Shown here one piece after another: positions 8,295 through 15,537 of a stretch of DNA of 50,055 nucleotides. This DNA comes from Alphaproteobacteria bacterium (GTDB lineage Bacteria > Pseudomonadota > Alphaproteobacteria > Rhizobiales > Xanthobacteraceae). The DNA is taken from assembly GCA_005885285.1 (NCBI GenBank), contig VAZG01000400.1:1-50055 (forward strand). The letters are read 5' to 3'. The notes beneath the pieces were generated by a model that ran no database searches, was not told the origin of the DNA, and saw nothing but the letters and a program-made list of their open reading frames with translations. How positions within the stretch are numbered: position 1 is the stretch's first letter; the number at the start of each line of letters is the position of its first letter. Position numbers and translations under genes: made by a program.

Positions 8295-9089
8295 ATGACC
8301 CCTCCCGTGAACTCCCCCGCCATCAAGGTCGTCAAATCGGTCCGCGAACAGGTGAGCGCCGAAGAGTGGCAAACCCGCGTCGACCTCGCAGCCTGCTATC
8401 GCCTGACCGCGATGTACGGCATGACCGAAATGATCGCCAACCACATCTCCTGCCGCCTTCCCGGCTCGCACGACCACTTCCTGATCAACCCTTACGGGAT
8501 GCTCTATGAGGAAATCGATGCATCCTGCCTGATCAAGGTCGACCTCGACGGCAACGTGCTCTTCAACGCCTCGGATTATGGCGTCAACGCAGCGGGCTTC
8601 GTCATTCACAGCGCCATTCATATGGCCAGGCACGATGTGGACTGCGTCGCGCACACCCATACGCCGGCCGGCATGGCGGTCTCGGCGATGGAATGCGGGC
8701 TGCTTCCGCTGGCGCAGACCTCGATGCGGTTTCTCCACATCGCCTACCATGACTTCGAAGGCATCGCCGACGATGTCGGGGAGCGCCAGCGGCTGGTGGC
8801 CGACCTCGGCGATCACGAAGCGATGGTGTTGCGCAACCACGGACTGCTCGTCGTCGGACGGACGATACCTGCGACTTTCAACCTGCTCTATCGCATGGAG
8901 CGCGCCTGCGAGGTGCAGGTGATGGCACTGTCCTGCAATACCAAACTGGTCTATCCGCCACAGGACGTCCTGGAGAAGACCTTCGATAAGGTCAAGCCGC
9001 GCCCCAATCTGCCCAACCGCAATGGCGAGCTCGCTTGGCCGGCGTTACTGCGCAAGCTCGACCGAGTCGACACGTCGTATCGGAATTAG
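8295..9089 (+). CDS. Class II aldolase/adducin family protein
   Basis: 264 residues; ATG at 8295 with GGAG seven bases upstream. The zinc-dependent class II aldolase fold is recognisable from the MTEMIANHISCRLPG strand-helix region, the acidic catalytic-type E in EEIDAS, and the metal motif VAHTHTPAG near residue 120, with a third histidine in VLRNHGLLVVG around 180. Family members are sugar-phosphate aldolases, decarboxylases or dehydratases; the exact reaction cannot be read. Transcribed divergently from the ABC operon, and probably not coupled to the GST gene 165 bases on. Confidence 0.88.
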   Translation: MTPPVNSPAIKVVKSVREQVSAEEWQTRVDLAACYRLTAMYGMTEMIANHISCRLPGSHDHFLINPYGMLYEEIDASCLIKVDLDGNVLFNASDYGVNAAGFVIHSAIHMARHDVDCVAHTHTPAGMAVSAMECGLLPLAQTSMRFLHIAYHDFEGIADDVGERQRLVADLGDHEAMVLRNHGLLVVGRTIPATFNLLYRMERACEVQVMALSCNTKLVYPPQDVLEKTFDKVKPRPNLPNRNGELAWPALLRKLDRVDTSYRN

Positions 9090-9254
9090 GGCCGCACCCC
9101 GTCAACGCGACGACAGCTCGTCAACTGTACGGCGGTGGTAGCCGAAAGCGCGGACACGCTTCGTGCGACGAAGCGCGTTCGGCTTTGTTCGGGGGCGGAC
9201 TTGCTGACGAAGCCATGCTAGTTTAGCTGAATTCCATGCGGCTGAGCTTTGTCG

Positions 9255-9884
9255 ATGAAACTGTTCTACGCTCCCGGGTCATCATCTCTGTTGCCTCATA
9301 TCGCGCTCCATGAGGCCGGCTTGCCATTTGAGGCCATCAAGATAAACGAGCACACCAAGGTTACCGAATCGGGCGGCGACTATTGGAAAGTGAACCCGTT
9401 GGGCTACGTGCCTGCCTTGGTGCTTGACGATGGCACACTGCTCACCGAAGGGGCCGCCATCGTCCAATACATCGCCGATCAGGTACCGTCCAAGAAGCTC
9501 GCCCCTCCAAACGGCACCATCGAGCGAACGAGACTGCAAGCCTGGTTAAATTTTTTCTCGAGCGAAATGCACAAGGGCGGTTTTTCGCCGCTGTTCTACA
9601 AAGGTGTGCCGGAGGAAGGCAGAAATGTCTTTCGTGCGCGGCTCGTGGCACGCTTTGTCCACCTCGACGGGCACCTAAGAGACAGCGGGTATCTCCTGGG
9701 TCGTGAATACTCGCTCGCCGACACCCATTTCTTCGTTGTGTCAAACTGGGCAAGTTGGGTGAATTTCGATCTCTCGCCCTATCCCAACGTTGTTGCTTAT
9801 CGCCAACGCATCGCTTCGCGCGCTGCAGTGCGGACTGCAATGGAAACGGAAGGTCTTATTCCGTGGCCCGCGTCACCGCCCTAG
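9255..9884 (+). CDS. Glutathione S-transferase-like protein
   Basis: 209 residues from the ATG at 9255; the tool's start at 9249 is a TTG two codons earlier. The N-terminal thioredoxin fold is clear (KLFYAPGSSSLLPHIALHEAGL, then the cis-proline NPLGYVPALVLDDG and the glutathione-binding LTEGAAIVQYIAD), followed by the helical C-terminal domain with EYSLADTHFFV. Bacterial beta-class enzymes usually have a cysteine in the PGACSL segment; here it is serine (PGSSSL), so the chemistry may be serine- rather than cysteine-based. A role in glutathione conjugation or isomerisation is plausible but unproven. Confidence 0.85.
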   Translation: MKLFYAPGSSSLLPHIALHEAGLPFEAIKINEHTKVTESGGDYWKVNPLGYVPALVLDDGTLLTEGAAIVQYIADQVPSKKLAPPNGTIERTRLQAWLNFFSSEMHKGGFSPLFYKGVPEEGRNVFRARLVARFVHLDGHLRDSGYLLGREYSLADTHFFVVSNWASWVNFDLSPYPNVVAYRQRIASRAAVRTAMETEGLIPWPASPP

Positions 9885-9913
9885 TGAGCTGAGGTAGGAG
9901 GCCCGCCCAGGGG

Positions 9914-10408
9914 TTACAAGCTGACGTCTCGCCGCGGCACCACCGCGGTCGCTTCGATCTCCACCCGCGCCGCCTTTTCAACGAGCCGCACCACCTGCAC
10001 CAGCGCCATCGCCGGATAATGCGCGCCGAAAATCTCGCGATAGATCGGGCCGAGCTCTTTCAGGTTCGCCAGATACTCTTCCATATCGACGACGTACCAG
10101 GTGAGGCGCACGAGATGTTCGGGCCGCGCACCGCCTTCGCTGAGAATGTCCGAGATGTTGCGCAGGGTCTGGCGGACCTGCGCGACAAAACCGGCCGCCA
10201 AATGGTTGCCGCTGTCCCATCCGATCACCCCGCCCGTCACCACGATGCGGCCGTCGGCTGCCATGCCGTTGGCATATCCCTTCGGCGTCGGCCAGCCACT
10301 CGGCTGTAAAATCCGCGCGGCCGTCGACGCTTCGCTTTTCGCAAGCGGCAGCACAGCGATGGTGGGCGCCTTAGTCGTGCTCACGAACCATTCTCCATCT
10401 ACTTGCAT
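9914..10408 (-). CDS. RidA/YjgF-family protein (enamine/imine deaminase-like)
   Basis: 164 residues by the ORF track, starting at the ATG directly abutting the TAA of the ligase gene. A GTG at 10384 with GGAG eight bases upstream gives a 156-residue protein and may be the real start. Family features include GRIVVTGGVIGWDSG, QVRQTLRNISDILSEGGARPEHLVRLTWYV and the C-terminal ARVEIEATAVVP with the substrate-binding glutamate. RidA proteins hydrolyse enamines and imines. Sitting immediately after an aryl-CoA ligase next to a 2-aminobenzoyl-CoA-type oxygenase, it could release ammonia from the dearomatised amino compound; this is inference. Confidence 0.85.
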   Translation of the reverse strand: MQVDGEWFVSTTKAPTIAVLPLAKSEASTAARILQPSGWPTPKGYANGMAADGRIVVTGGVIGWDSGNHLAAGFVAQVRQTLRNISDILSEGGARPEHLVRLTWYVVDMEEYLANLKELGPIYREIFGAHYPAMALVQVVRLVEKAARVEIEATAVVPRRDVSL

Positions 10409-12154
10409 TTATTCCGCGGCGACGCCTGCCGATGCCGACTGGGCCTGGGCCATCTGCCGCAGGGCAAACCGCTTCAATTTGCCGGTTTCGGTCTTTGGCA
10501 GTTGCGCGACGAATTCGATTGCACGCGGATATTTATAAGGCGCGATCGCGCGCTTGACGTGTTCCTGCAGAGCGGTGGCGAGCGCATCATCGGCGGTAGT
10601 GCCCAAGGCCGGCACCACATAGGCCTTGACGATCATGCCGCGCGCCTCATCGGGCGCCCCGACCACGCCGCATTCGGCGACAGCCGGGTGCGTCAGCAGC
10701 GCGGCCTCGATCTCGGGGCCGGCGATGTTGTAGCCGGAAGAAATGATCATGTCGTCCGAGCGGGCCACAAACGACAAGCGGCCCTTCTCGTCGCGAACAA
10801 ACGTATCGCCGGTCAGATTCCAGCCATTGCGCACATAATTCGACTGCCGCGGGTCCGCGAGATAGCGGCATCCGGTCGGCCCGCGAACCGCAAGCTTGCC
10901 GACGGCGCCCTCCGGCAATTCGTTCATGTCATCGTCGACGATCTTTGCCTCGTAACCGGAAACCGGATGCCCGGTCGTTCCGGCGACGGCGTCGCCTACG
11001 CGGTTGGTGATAAAGATATGCAGCAATTCCGTGCTGCCGATCCCGTCGAGAATCACCTTGCCGGTCTTGCGGATCCAGCTTTCGAAAACCGGCGCCGGCA
11101 AGCTTTCACCGGCCGAAACCGCAAGGCGCAGCGACGACAGATCGGCGCCCCTGTCCATCGCGGCCATCATCGCCCGGTACGCGGTCGGCGAGGTAAAGCA
11201 AATCGTGGCTTTGTAGGTTTCGATGATCTTGACCATCTCGGGAGGCGCCGCGTTTTCCAAAAGCGTCGCGGTTGCGCCGAACCGCAGCGGAAAGATCGCA
11301 AGCCCGCCGAGCCCAAACGTGAAGGCGAGCGGCGGTGACCCTACGAAGACGTCATCCGGAGTGACGTTGAGGACTTCCTTGGCATAACCATCCGCAATGA
11401 TCAGGAGATCGCGATGGAAATGCATCGTCGCCTTTGGCTCGCCCGTGGTGCCCGAGGTAAATCCGAGCAGGGCGACATCGTCCCGGCCGGTTTTGACGGC
11501 ATCGAACCGAACCGGCTTGCTCAACGCCACGCGATCGAGCTCGGCATCGTGGTTCGAGGTTCCGTCAAAATTCACAACCTGCTTGAGAAACCGGCTGGTC
11601 TTTGCACACGCGACCAGTTCGTCGGCGATGCGGCTGTCGGTCAGCGCAAGCGCGATCTCTGCCTTGTCGACGATCTTGGTCAACTCACCGGCACGAAGCA
11701 TCGGCATGGTGTTGACCACGACGGCGCCTGCTTTGGTTGCGGCAAGCCATGCGGCGACCAGGGCCGGATTATTGCCCGAGCGTATCAGGACCCGGTTGCC
11801 GGGCTTGACGCCGTAATTTTCCACCAGTGCATGCGCCAGGCGATTCGACCAGTCGGCCAGCTCTTTATAGGTGCGCTGGCGACCGTTGCCGATCAGCGCG
11901 ATACGATCACCGAAGCCCTTCTCGACAATACGGTCAGTCAGCTCGACCGCGGCGTTGAGATATTCGGGATACTGAAACTCCGGCCGCTCAAGCAAGAGTT
12001 CCGGCCATTGCTGGAACGGCGGAAGGTTTCGCCGCGTAAAATCATCGATGTGGCCGGACGGGCCAAGGTTTTGGATTCCAAGACTCTGATTTCCAAGACT
12101 CTGATTTCCAAGACTCTGACTTTCAAGGCTGGGACTTGCACCTGACATTTCCAT
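10409..12154 (-). CDS. Aryl-CoA ligase of the benzoate/2-aminobenzoate-CoA ligase family
   Basis: 581 residues from the ATG at 12154 (AGGAGGGG just upstream; ATG 12148 is equally possible). ANL-superfamily adenylating enzyme: P-loop FTSGTTGEPKATMHFH, A5-type DGIGSTELLHIF, the WNLTGDTF hinge region, SDDMIISSGYNIAGPEIE, and the catalytic lysine in TETGKLKRF. The sequence resembles benzoate- and 2-aminobenzoate-CoA ligases, which form aryl-CoA from acid, ATP and CoA. Its first 30 residues are an odd Ser/Leu/Gly/Gln pentapeptide repeat, encoded by 15-base tandem units. First gene before RidA; a candidate operator lies at 12221-12240. Confidence 0.88.
   Translation of the reverse strand: MEMSGASPSLESQSLGNQSLGNQSLGIQNLGPSGHIDDFTRRNLPPFQQWPELLLERPEFQYPEYLNAAVELTDRIVEKGFGDRIALIGNGRQRTYKELADWSNRLAHALVENYGVKPGNRVLIRSGNNPALVAAWLAATKAGAVVVNTMPMLRAGELTKIVDKAEIALALTDSRIADELVACAKTSRFLKQVVNFDGTSNHDAELDRVALSKPVRFDAVKTGRDDVALLGFTSGTTGEPKATMHFHRDLLIIADGYAKEVLNVTPDDVFVGSPPLAFTFGLGGLAIFPLRFGATATLLENAAPPEMVKIIETYKATICFTSPTAYRAMMAAMDRGADLSSLRLAVSAGESLPAPVFESWIRKTGKVILDGIGSTELLHIFITNRVGDAVAGTTGHPVSGYEAKIVDDDMNELPEGAVGKLAVRGPTGCRYLADPRQSNYVRNGWNLTGDTFVRDEKGRLSFVARSDDMIISSGYNIAGPEIEAALLTHPAVAECGVVGAPDEARGMIVKAYVVPALGTTADDALATALQEHVKRAIAPYKYPRAIEFVAQLPKTETGKLKRFALRQMAQAQSASAGVAAE
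12057..12131. repeat. 15-base tandem repeat inside the ligase 5' end
   Basis: Units of 15 bases: tggattccaagactc, tgatttccaagactc twice (identical), then tgactttcaaggctg, with a degenerate unit before them at 12057-12071. On the coding (minus) strand they read as the pentapeptide series SLESQ-SLGNQ-SLGNQ-SLGIQ-NLG just after the start codon. The register is in frame, so copy-number change would lengthen or shorten the N-terminus by five residues without a frameshift. Confidence 0.9.
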
Positions 12155-12220
12155 CGCCCCTCCTTTTGCGGGATGAAAGACAGATATCTGGGGCGCCCGG
12201 TAGCGCTTTATTCCGAAACA

Positions 12221-12240
12221 TTTTAGGCTTAAAGTAATTT
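12221..12240 (-). promoter_or_regulatory. Candidate MarR operator upstream of the aryl-CoA ligase
   Basis: TTTTAGGCTTAAAGTAATTT lies 67-86 bases upstream of the ligase start, in an otherwise GC-rich gap between the ligase and the arylformamidase-like gene. It matches the element at 13744-13767 in 16 of about 18 positions, extending into a shared GGCGC. Related elements precede other units of the cluster. Assignment to the MarR protein is inference. Confidence 0.5.
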
Positions 12241-12296
12241 GGCGCAATAGCCAAAATCCAGGCGATCCACGCTTTTTACTAGGGGCGAGCGCGGCC

Positions 12297-13112
12297 TCAG
12301 CGCCCCGCCAATTGCTTTAGGCGCGCGACCATGGCCGAGGCCGGGTCGGCGAGCGGGGCAATCGCGGTGAAATGATTGGCGTCGGGAACAGTGCCGAACC
12401 GGGCCGGGATACCAGCCCGGCGCCATCGTTCGACGATGGTCCGGCTCTGGCGGAAATATTCCGCGCTTTCGCTTCCACCGACCACAGCATCAAGACTGCC
12501 GTGCGCGGGGGGCTTCCAGAACAGGGGGCTTGCGGCCTTCGCCGTTTCCCGGTCGAGATGCAATGCCTTGTTGATCGAGGTTTCGACCAGCGGTACCAAG
12601 TCGAACAGGCCAGAAATCGCGTAGGCCGCAATGACGAGTTGTTTCGGCAACGAGGGATCGAGCGCCTGCCAGTCAGTCGCCAGCATGCAGGCCGCGAGAT
12701 GCCCGCCGGCGGAATGACCGCTCATCACCAGCGGTTGGCCGAGCCGCGCCAGTTCACGCGACGCCATCCGCATCTGCGTGATAATCGTGTCGACGGTGAC
12801 GCCGGGGCAAAGATCGTAAGTGGGAACGGCGACGCTGATGTCGTGCGCGTTGAGCCCGCGCGCGCAATGGCTAAAGGATGAACCGTCGAGCGCCTGCCAA
12901 TAGCCACCATGGATGAAAACGACGATGGCCGTGTCGCCGTTGCCGGGAAAGAAATCGATCTTGTTGCGGGCCCCGGCACCATAGCGGATCGATTGCGGGG
13001 CGCGCTGCTCGCGGTAGGCCGCGGCATCGTTTGCCCATCCGGCCATCAGCACCGGATTTTCCGGAACCCGCGCCCGGTTATTGTACTCGACCTCGTAGTC
13101 GACCTTCGCCAC
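12297..13112 (-). CDS. Alpha/beta hydrolase of the kynurenine formamidase (arylformamidase) type
   Basis: 271 residues, GTG start at 13112, five bases after the MarR stop. The oxyanion-hole motif HGGYW (68-72) is the hallmark of the AFMID-type arylformamidases, the nucleophile is in SGHSAGG (Ser 134), and the catalytic histidine is probably in PDANHFTA. Such enzymes hydrolyse N-formylkynurenine or related N-formyl arylamines. That suits a cluster built around 2-aminobenzoate, the product of the kynurenine pathway, but no kynureninase or tryptophan dioxygenase is present here. A general carboxylesterase is the alternative. Confidence 0.75.
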   Translation of the reverse strand: MAKVDYEVEYNNRARVPENPVLMAGWANDAAAYREQRAPQSIRYGAGARNKIDFFPGNGDTAIVVFIHGGYWQALDGSSFSHCARGLNAHDISVAVPTYDLCPGVTVDTIITQMRMASRELARLGQPLVMSGHSAGGHLAACMLATDWQALDPSLPKQLVIAAYAISGLFDLVPLVETSINKALHLDRETAKAASPLFWKPPAHGSLDAVVGGSESAEYFRQSRTIVERWRRAGIPARFGTVPDANHFTAIAPLADPASAMVARLKQLAGR

Positions 13113-13117
13113 GAAAC

Positions 13118-13612
13118 CTACAACGCCCGCCGGCTTGCAGCCTTCTGAGCCGATCCCTTGGCCTTGGCCAACAGGCGCATCAAGTCGCGGACATCCTTTG
13201 GCGTGAGATCGGAGAATATGTCGGCGATCCAGGTCTCGTGCTCGGCGGCCATCTTGCGAAACTCGGCGCGGCCAGCCTTGGTCAGCCGGATGACCTGGAC
13301 GCGGCGGTCGGATACCAATGTGCGGCGGTCGAGATGGCCGGATTCGACAAGCCGCTCGACCAGCCCGGTCACGTTGCCGTTCGAGACCATCATCCGTTTC
13401 GAGACATCCGACAGCGTCATGCCGTCAGGCGCCCGGTCGAGCTGCGCCATCAGGTCGAAGCGCGGCAACGTGACGTCGAATCGTTCGCGCAGACGGCCAC
13501 GTACCGCGCCCTCGATCAGGGTCGTGCAGGTCAAAAGACGCAGCCACAACCTGAGCTCGTCGCCGTGATCTTCCGGAAGTTCGACGGCCTTGGTCTCGGA
13601 ATCGAGGTTCAT
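13118..13612 (-). CDS. MarR-family transcriptional regulator
   Basis: 164 residues from the ATG at 13612 (MNLDSETKAVELPED); the tool's start at 13639 is a GTG without a ribosome site. Winged-helix core: LPRFDLMAQLDRAPDGMTLSDVSKRMMVSNGNVTGLVERLVESGHL, then the wing RRTLVSDRRVQVIRLT. MarR proteins are dimeric repressors released by aromatic acids or aryl-CoA compounds. Its place at the head of the ligase/RidA operon and divergent from a transporter gene makes it the likely local regulator. A near-perfect inverted repeat lies about 50 bases upstream of its start. Confidence 0.88.
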   Translation of the reverse strand: MNLDSETKAVELPEDHGDELRLWLRLLTCTTLIEGAVRGRLRERFDVTLPRFDLMAQLDRAPDGMTLSDVSKRMMVSNGNVTGLVERLVESGHLDRRTLVSDRRVQVIRLTKAGRAEFRKMAAEHETWIADIFSDLTPKDVRDLMRLLAKAKGSAQKAASRRAL

Positions 13613-13662
13613 TGCAAACGTACCTGCCGGGGACAACACCCGTATAGCGGGTGTCTGGCTTG

Positions 13663-13685
13663 ATTATTTTGACCTTCAAATAATT
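13663..13685. promoter_or_regulatory. Inverted repeat in the marR promoter, candidate operator
   Basis: ATTATTTTGA-CCT-TCAAATAATT is an inverted repeat with nine paired bases per arm (one extra T in the left arm). It is 51 bases upstream of the MarR start and AT-rich against a GC-rich background. It shares the CCTTCAA.TAATT core with the other cluster motifs. Likely autoregulatory; not proven. Confidence 0.55.
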
Positions 13686-13743
13686 CGGGACAAGCCGCAA
13701 GTCAAAACGCTCGGGCCGGCCATTCGTATGCTTTTTTCAATTT

Positions 13744-13767
13744 CTTTAGGCTTCAAGCAATTGGCGC
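13744..13767 (+). promoter_or_regulatory. Candidate MarR operator in the marR/transporter intergenic region
   Basis: CTTTAGGCTTCAAGCAATTG followed by GCGC, about 120 bases upstream of the binding-protein start at 13887. It is nearly the same as the element upstream of the ligase (12221-12244), including the trailing GGCGC, and shares TTTAG.CTTCAAGC with the element at 20871. Confidence 0.5.
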
Positions 13768-13840
13768 GTGGCTTGCATGCCTGCTGCAGTTGCGGGCCCA
13801 CATGTACTGCCGGTTCGCTTGCGGCGACAGTGGTCGTCAG

Positions 13841-13860
13841 AATAAGCTTAAGCTTGAAAC
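13841..13860 (+). promoter_or_regulatory. Palindromic AAGCTTAAGCTT element upstream of the binding-protein gene
   Basis: AATAAGCTTAAGCTTGAAAC contains the perfect palindrome AAGCTTAAGCTT and lies 27-46 bases before the binding-protein ATG. The same AAGCTTAAG string occurs at 19118-19126, in the same position relative to the fused oxygenase start. It may be a second, weaker operator class or a promoter-overlapping site. Confidence 0.4.
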
Positions 13861-13886
13861 GTACAGCGCTGATCGGGGGAGAGATC

Positions 13887-15056
13887 ATGAAACAACGATT
13901 GAAGTTGACCGGATTGGCGGCGTTGCTGGGCATTGCCGTCAACCCGGCAATCGCGCAGGAAAAGATCAAGATCGGCGTGATCGTGACGCTATCGGGTTCG
14001 GCCGCAGTGCTCGGCCAACAGGCGCGCGACGGTTTTGTACTCGCGATCAAGGATATCGGCAGCAAGATGGCTGGTCGCGATGTCGAGGTCGTCGCGATAG
14101 ACGACGAACTCAAACCCGACGCCGCCGTGATCAAGGTGAAGGGCCTGCTCGAACGCGACAAGGTTGATTTCGTGGTGGGACCGATCTTCTCCAACATCCT
14201 GCAAGCGATTCACAAACCGGTCGTCGACAGCAAGACGTTTCTGATCAGCCCAAATGCAGGTCCGTCGAGCTATGCCGGCAAGGAATGCAGCCCGTTCTTC
14301 TACGTAACCTCCTATCAGAACGACCAGGTCCACGAAATCCTCGGCAAGGTCGCGCAAGATCGCGGCTACAAACGCGTCTATCTGCTGATCCCGAACTATC
14401 AGGCCGGGCGGGATTCCGCCGCCGGATTCAAGCTCGACTACAAGGGCGAAATCGTCGAGGAATCCTACATGCCGCTGGGCACCCTGGATTTCCAGCCCGA
14501 GTTATCCAAGATCGCCTCGCTCAAGCCGGACGCGGTGTTCACCTTCATGCCCGGCGGCATGGGCGTCAATCTTGTCAAGCAATACCGGCAGGCCGGTCTT
14601 GCCGACAGCATTCCCGTGCTTTCGGCGTTCACCGTCGATGAATCGACCTTGCCGGCGCAGCAGGACGCCGCGATCGGCATGTTCGGCGGCGCCGATTGGG
14701 CGCCCAATCTCGACAATCCCCAGAACAAGAAGTTCGTCGCTTCGTATGAGGCAACCTATAACAGCGTGCCGGGCACCTATGCCATGCAGGGCTACGACAC
14801 GGCCATGCTGATCGACAGCGCGGTGAAGGCGGTGAAAGGGGATCTCAGCGACAAGGACGCCCTTTCCACTGCATTGAAGAAGGCCGACTTCACATCGCTG
14901 CGCGGCGGCTTCAAATTCAACACCAACGGCTATCCGATCCAGGACTTCTATCTGACCAAAGTGGCGAAACGTCCGGACGGCAAATTCCAGACCGAGATCG
15001 TCCAGAAGGTATTTGAGAATTACGGCGACCGCTACGCCAAGGACTGCACACCATAA
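13887..15056 (+). CDS. Branched-chain-type ABC substrate-binding protein (LivK-like)
   Basis: 389 residues from the ATG at 13887, preceded by GGGGGAGAG; the ORF-track start at 13590 covers the regulatory region. Signal peptide MKQRLKLTGLAALLGIAVNPAIAQ, then EKIKIGVIVTLSGSAAVLGQQARDG, the standard start of type-I periplasmic proteins. The family includes binders of aromatic acids as well as branched-chain amino acids. No permease or ATPase genes adjoin it, so it must borrow a Liv transporter from elsewhere. Location suggests it binds the aromatic substrate of the cluster. Probably co-transcribed with the cupin 18 bases downstream. Confidence 0.92.
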   Translation: MKQRLKLTGLAALLGIAVNPAIAQEKIKIGVIVTLSGSAAVLGQQARDGFVLAIKDIGSKMAGRDVEVVAIDDELKPDAAVIKVKGLLERDKVDFVVGPIFSNILQAIHKPVVDSKTFLISPNAGPSSYAGKECSPFFYVTSYQNDQVHEILGKVAQDRGYKRVYLLIPNYQAGRDSAAGFKLDYKGEIVEESYMPLGTLDFQPELSKIASLKPDAVFTFMPGGMGVNLVKQYRQAGLADSIPVLSAFTVDESTLPAQQDAAIGMFGGADWAPNLDNPQNKKFVASYEATYNSVPGTYAMQGYDTAMLIDSAVKAVKGDLSDKDALSTALKKADFTSLRGGFKFNTNGYPIQDFYLTKVAKRPDGKFQTEIVQKVFENYGDRYAKDCTP

Positions 15057-15074
15057 TTCAGGGAAGGAAGCAGC

Positions 15075-15530
15075 ATGAAAAGCGAGATCACCGGCATCAC
15101 CCGGGCCAACGAAGGCATGCAGGGGATTTCCTGGAATATCCTCGGTCAAATCTATGTGCCGAAAAGCTATGCCGAGCACTCCTTCTCCTGGCACGCGACG
15201 CTGCCGCCGGGCACCTTCGTGCCGCCGCACATCCACCCCGATCAGGACGAATACCTCTACATGCTGGAGGGAAAGCTCGACTTCATGCTCGCCGGATCAG
15301 ACGCTCAGGCAACAGCCGGCGATCTGATCCGGCTCGGCATGGGCGTTCCCCACGGCATCTTCAACAAGTCGGACCAGACCGCAAAGGTGCTGTTCTGGGT
15401 GGCGCCGAGCCGAAAGCTTTACGATCTGTTTTGGGGCCTTCACAACATGAAGGAACAAAAGCCCGAGGACGTGGTGGCAATGGCGGCGGAATATAACATC
15501 CACTTCCTGCCGCCGCCGCCGGGCGCTTGA
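15075..15530 (+). CDS. Small single-domain cupin protein (copy 1)
   Basis: 151 residues; GGAAGG precedes the ATG at 15075. Cupin motif 1 is intact (PPHIHPDQDEYLYMLEG, with HxH and Glu metal ligands) and motif 2 is AGDLIRLGMGVPHGIFN, providing the last histidine. It should bind a divalent metal and may be a small dioxygenase, isomerase or sensor. It is about half identical to the second cupin at 20971-21420 (shared WNILGQ, HIHP.QDE, FNKSD, LFWV.P), so the pair arose by duplication. No function is known to me. Confidence 0.88.
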   Translation: MKSEITGITRANEGMQGISWNILGQIYVPKSYAEHSFSWHATLPPGTFVPPHIHPDQDEYLYMLEGKLDFMLAGSDAQATAGDLIRLGMGVPHGIFNKSDQTAKVLFWVAPSRKLYDLFWGLHNMKEQKPEDVVAMAAEYNIHFLPPPPGA

Positions 15531-15537
15531 GCGAGAC

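Noticed and set aside
8295-9884. Aldolase and GST genes as certain members of the 2-aminobenzoate pathway
   Set aside because: They lack the shared promoter motif and a known role in that pathway; nearness alone is not enough.
10403-11338. 311-residue plus-strand ORF antisense to the ligase
   Set aside because: Composition is typical of an antisense shadow in high-GC DNA; the ligase motifs on the other strand are complete.
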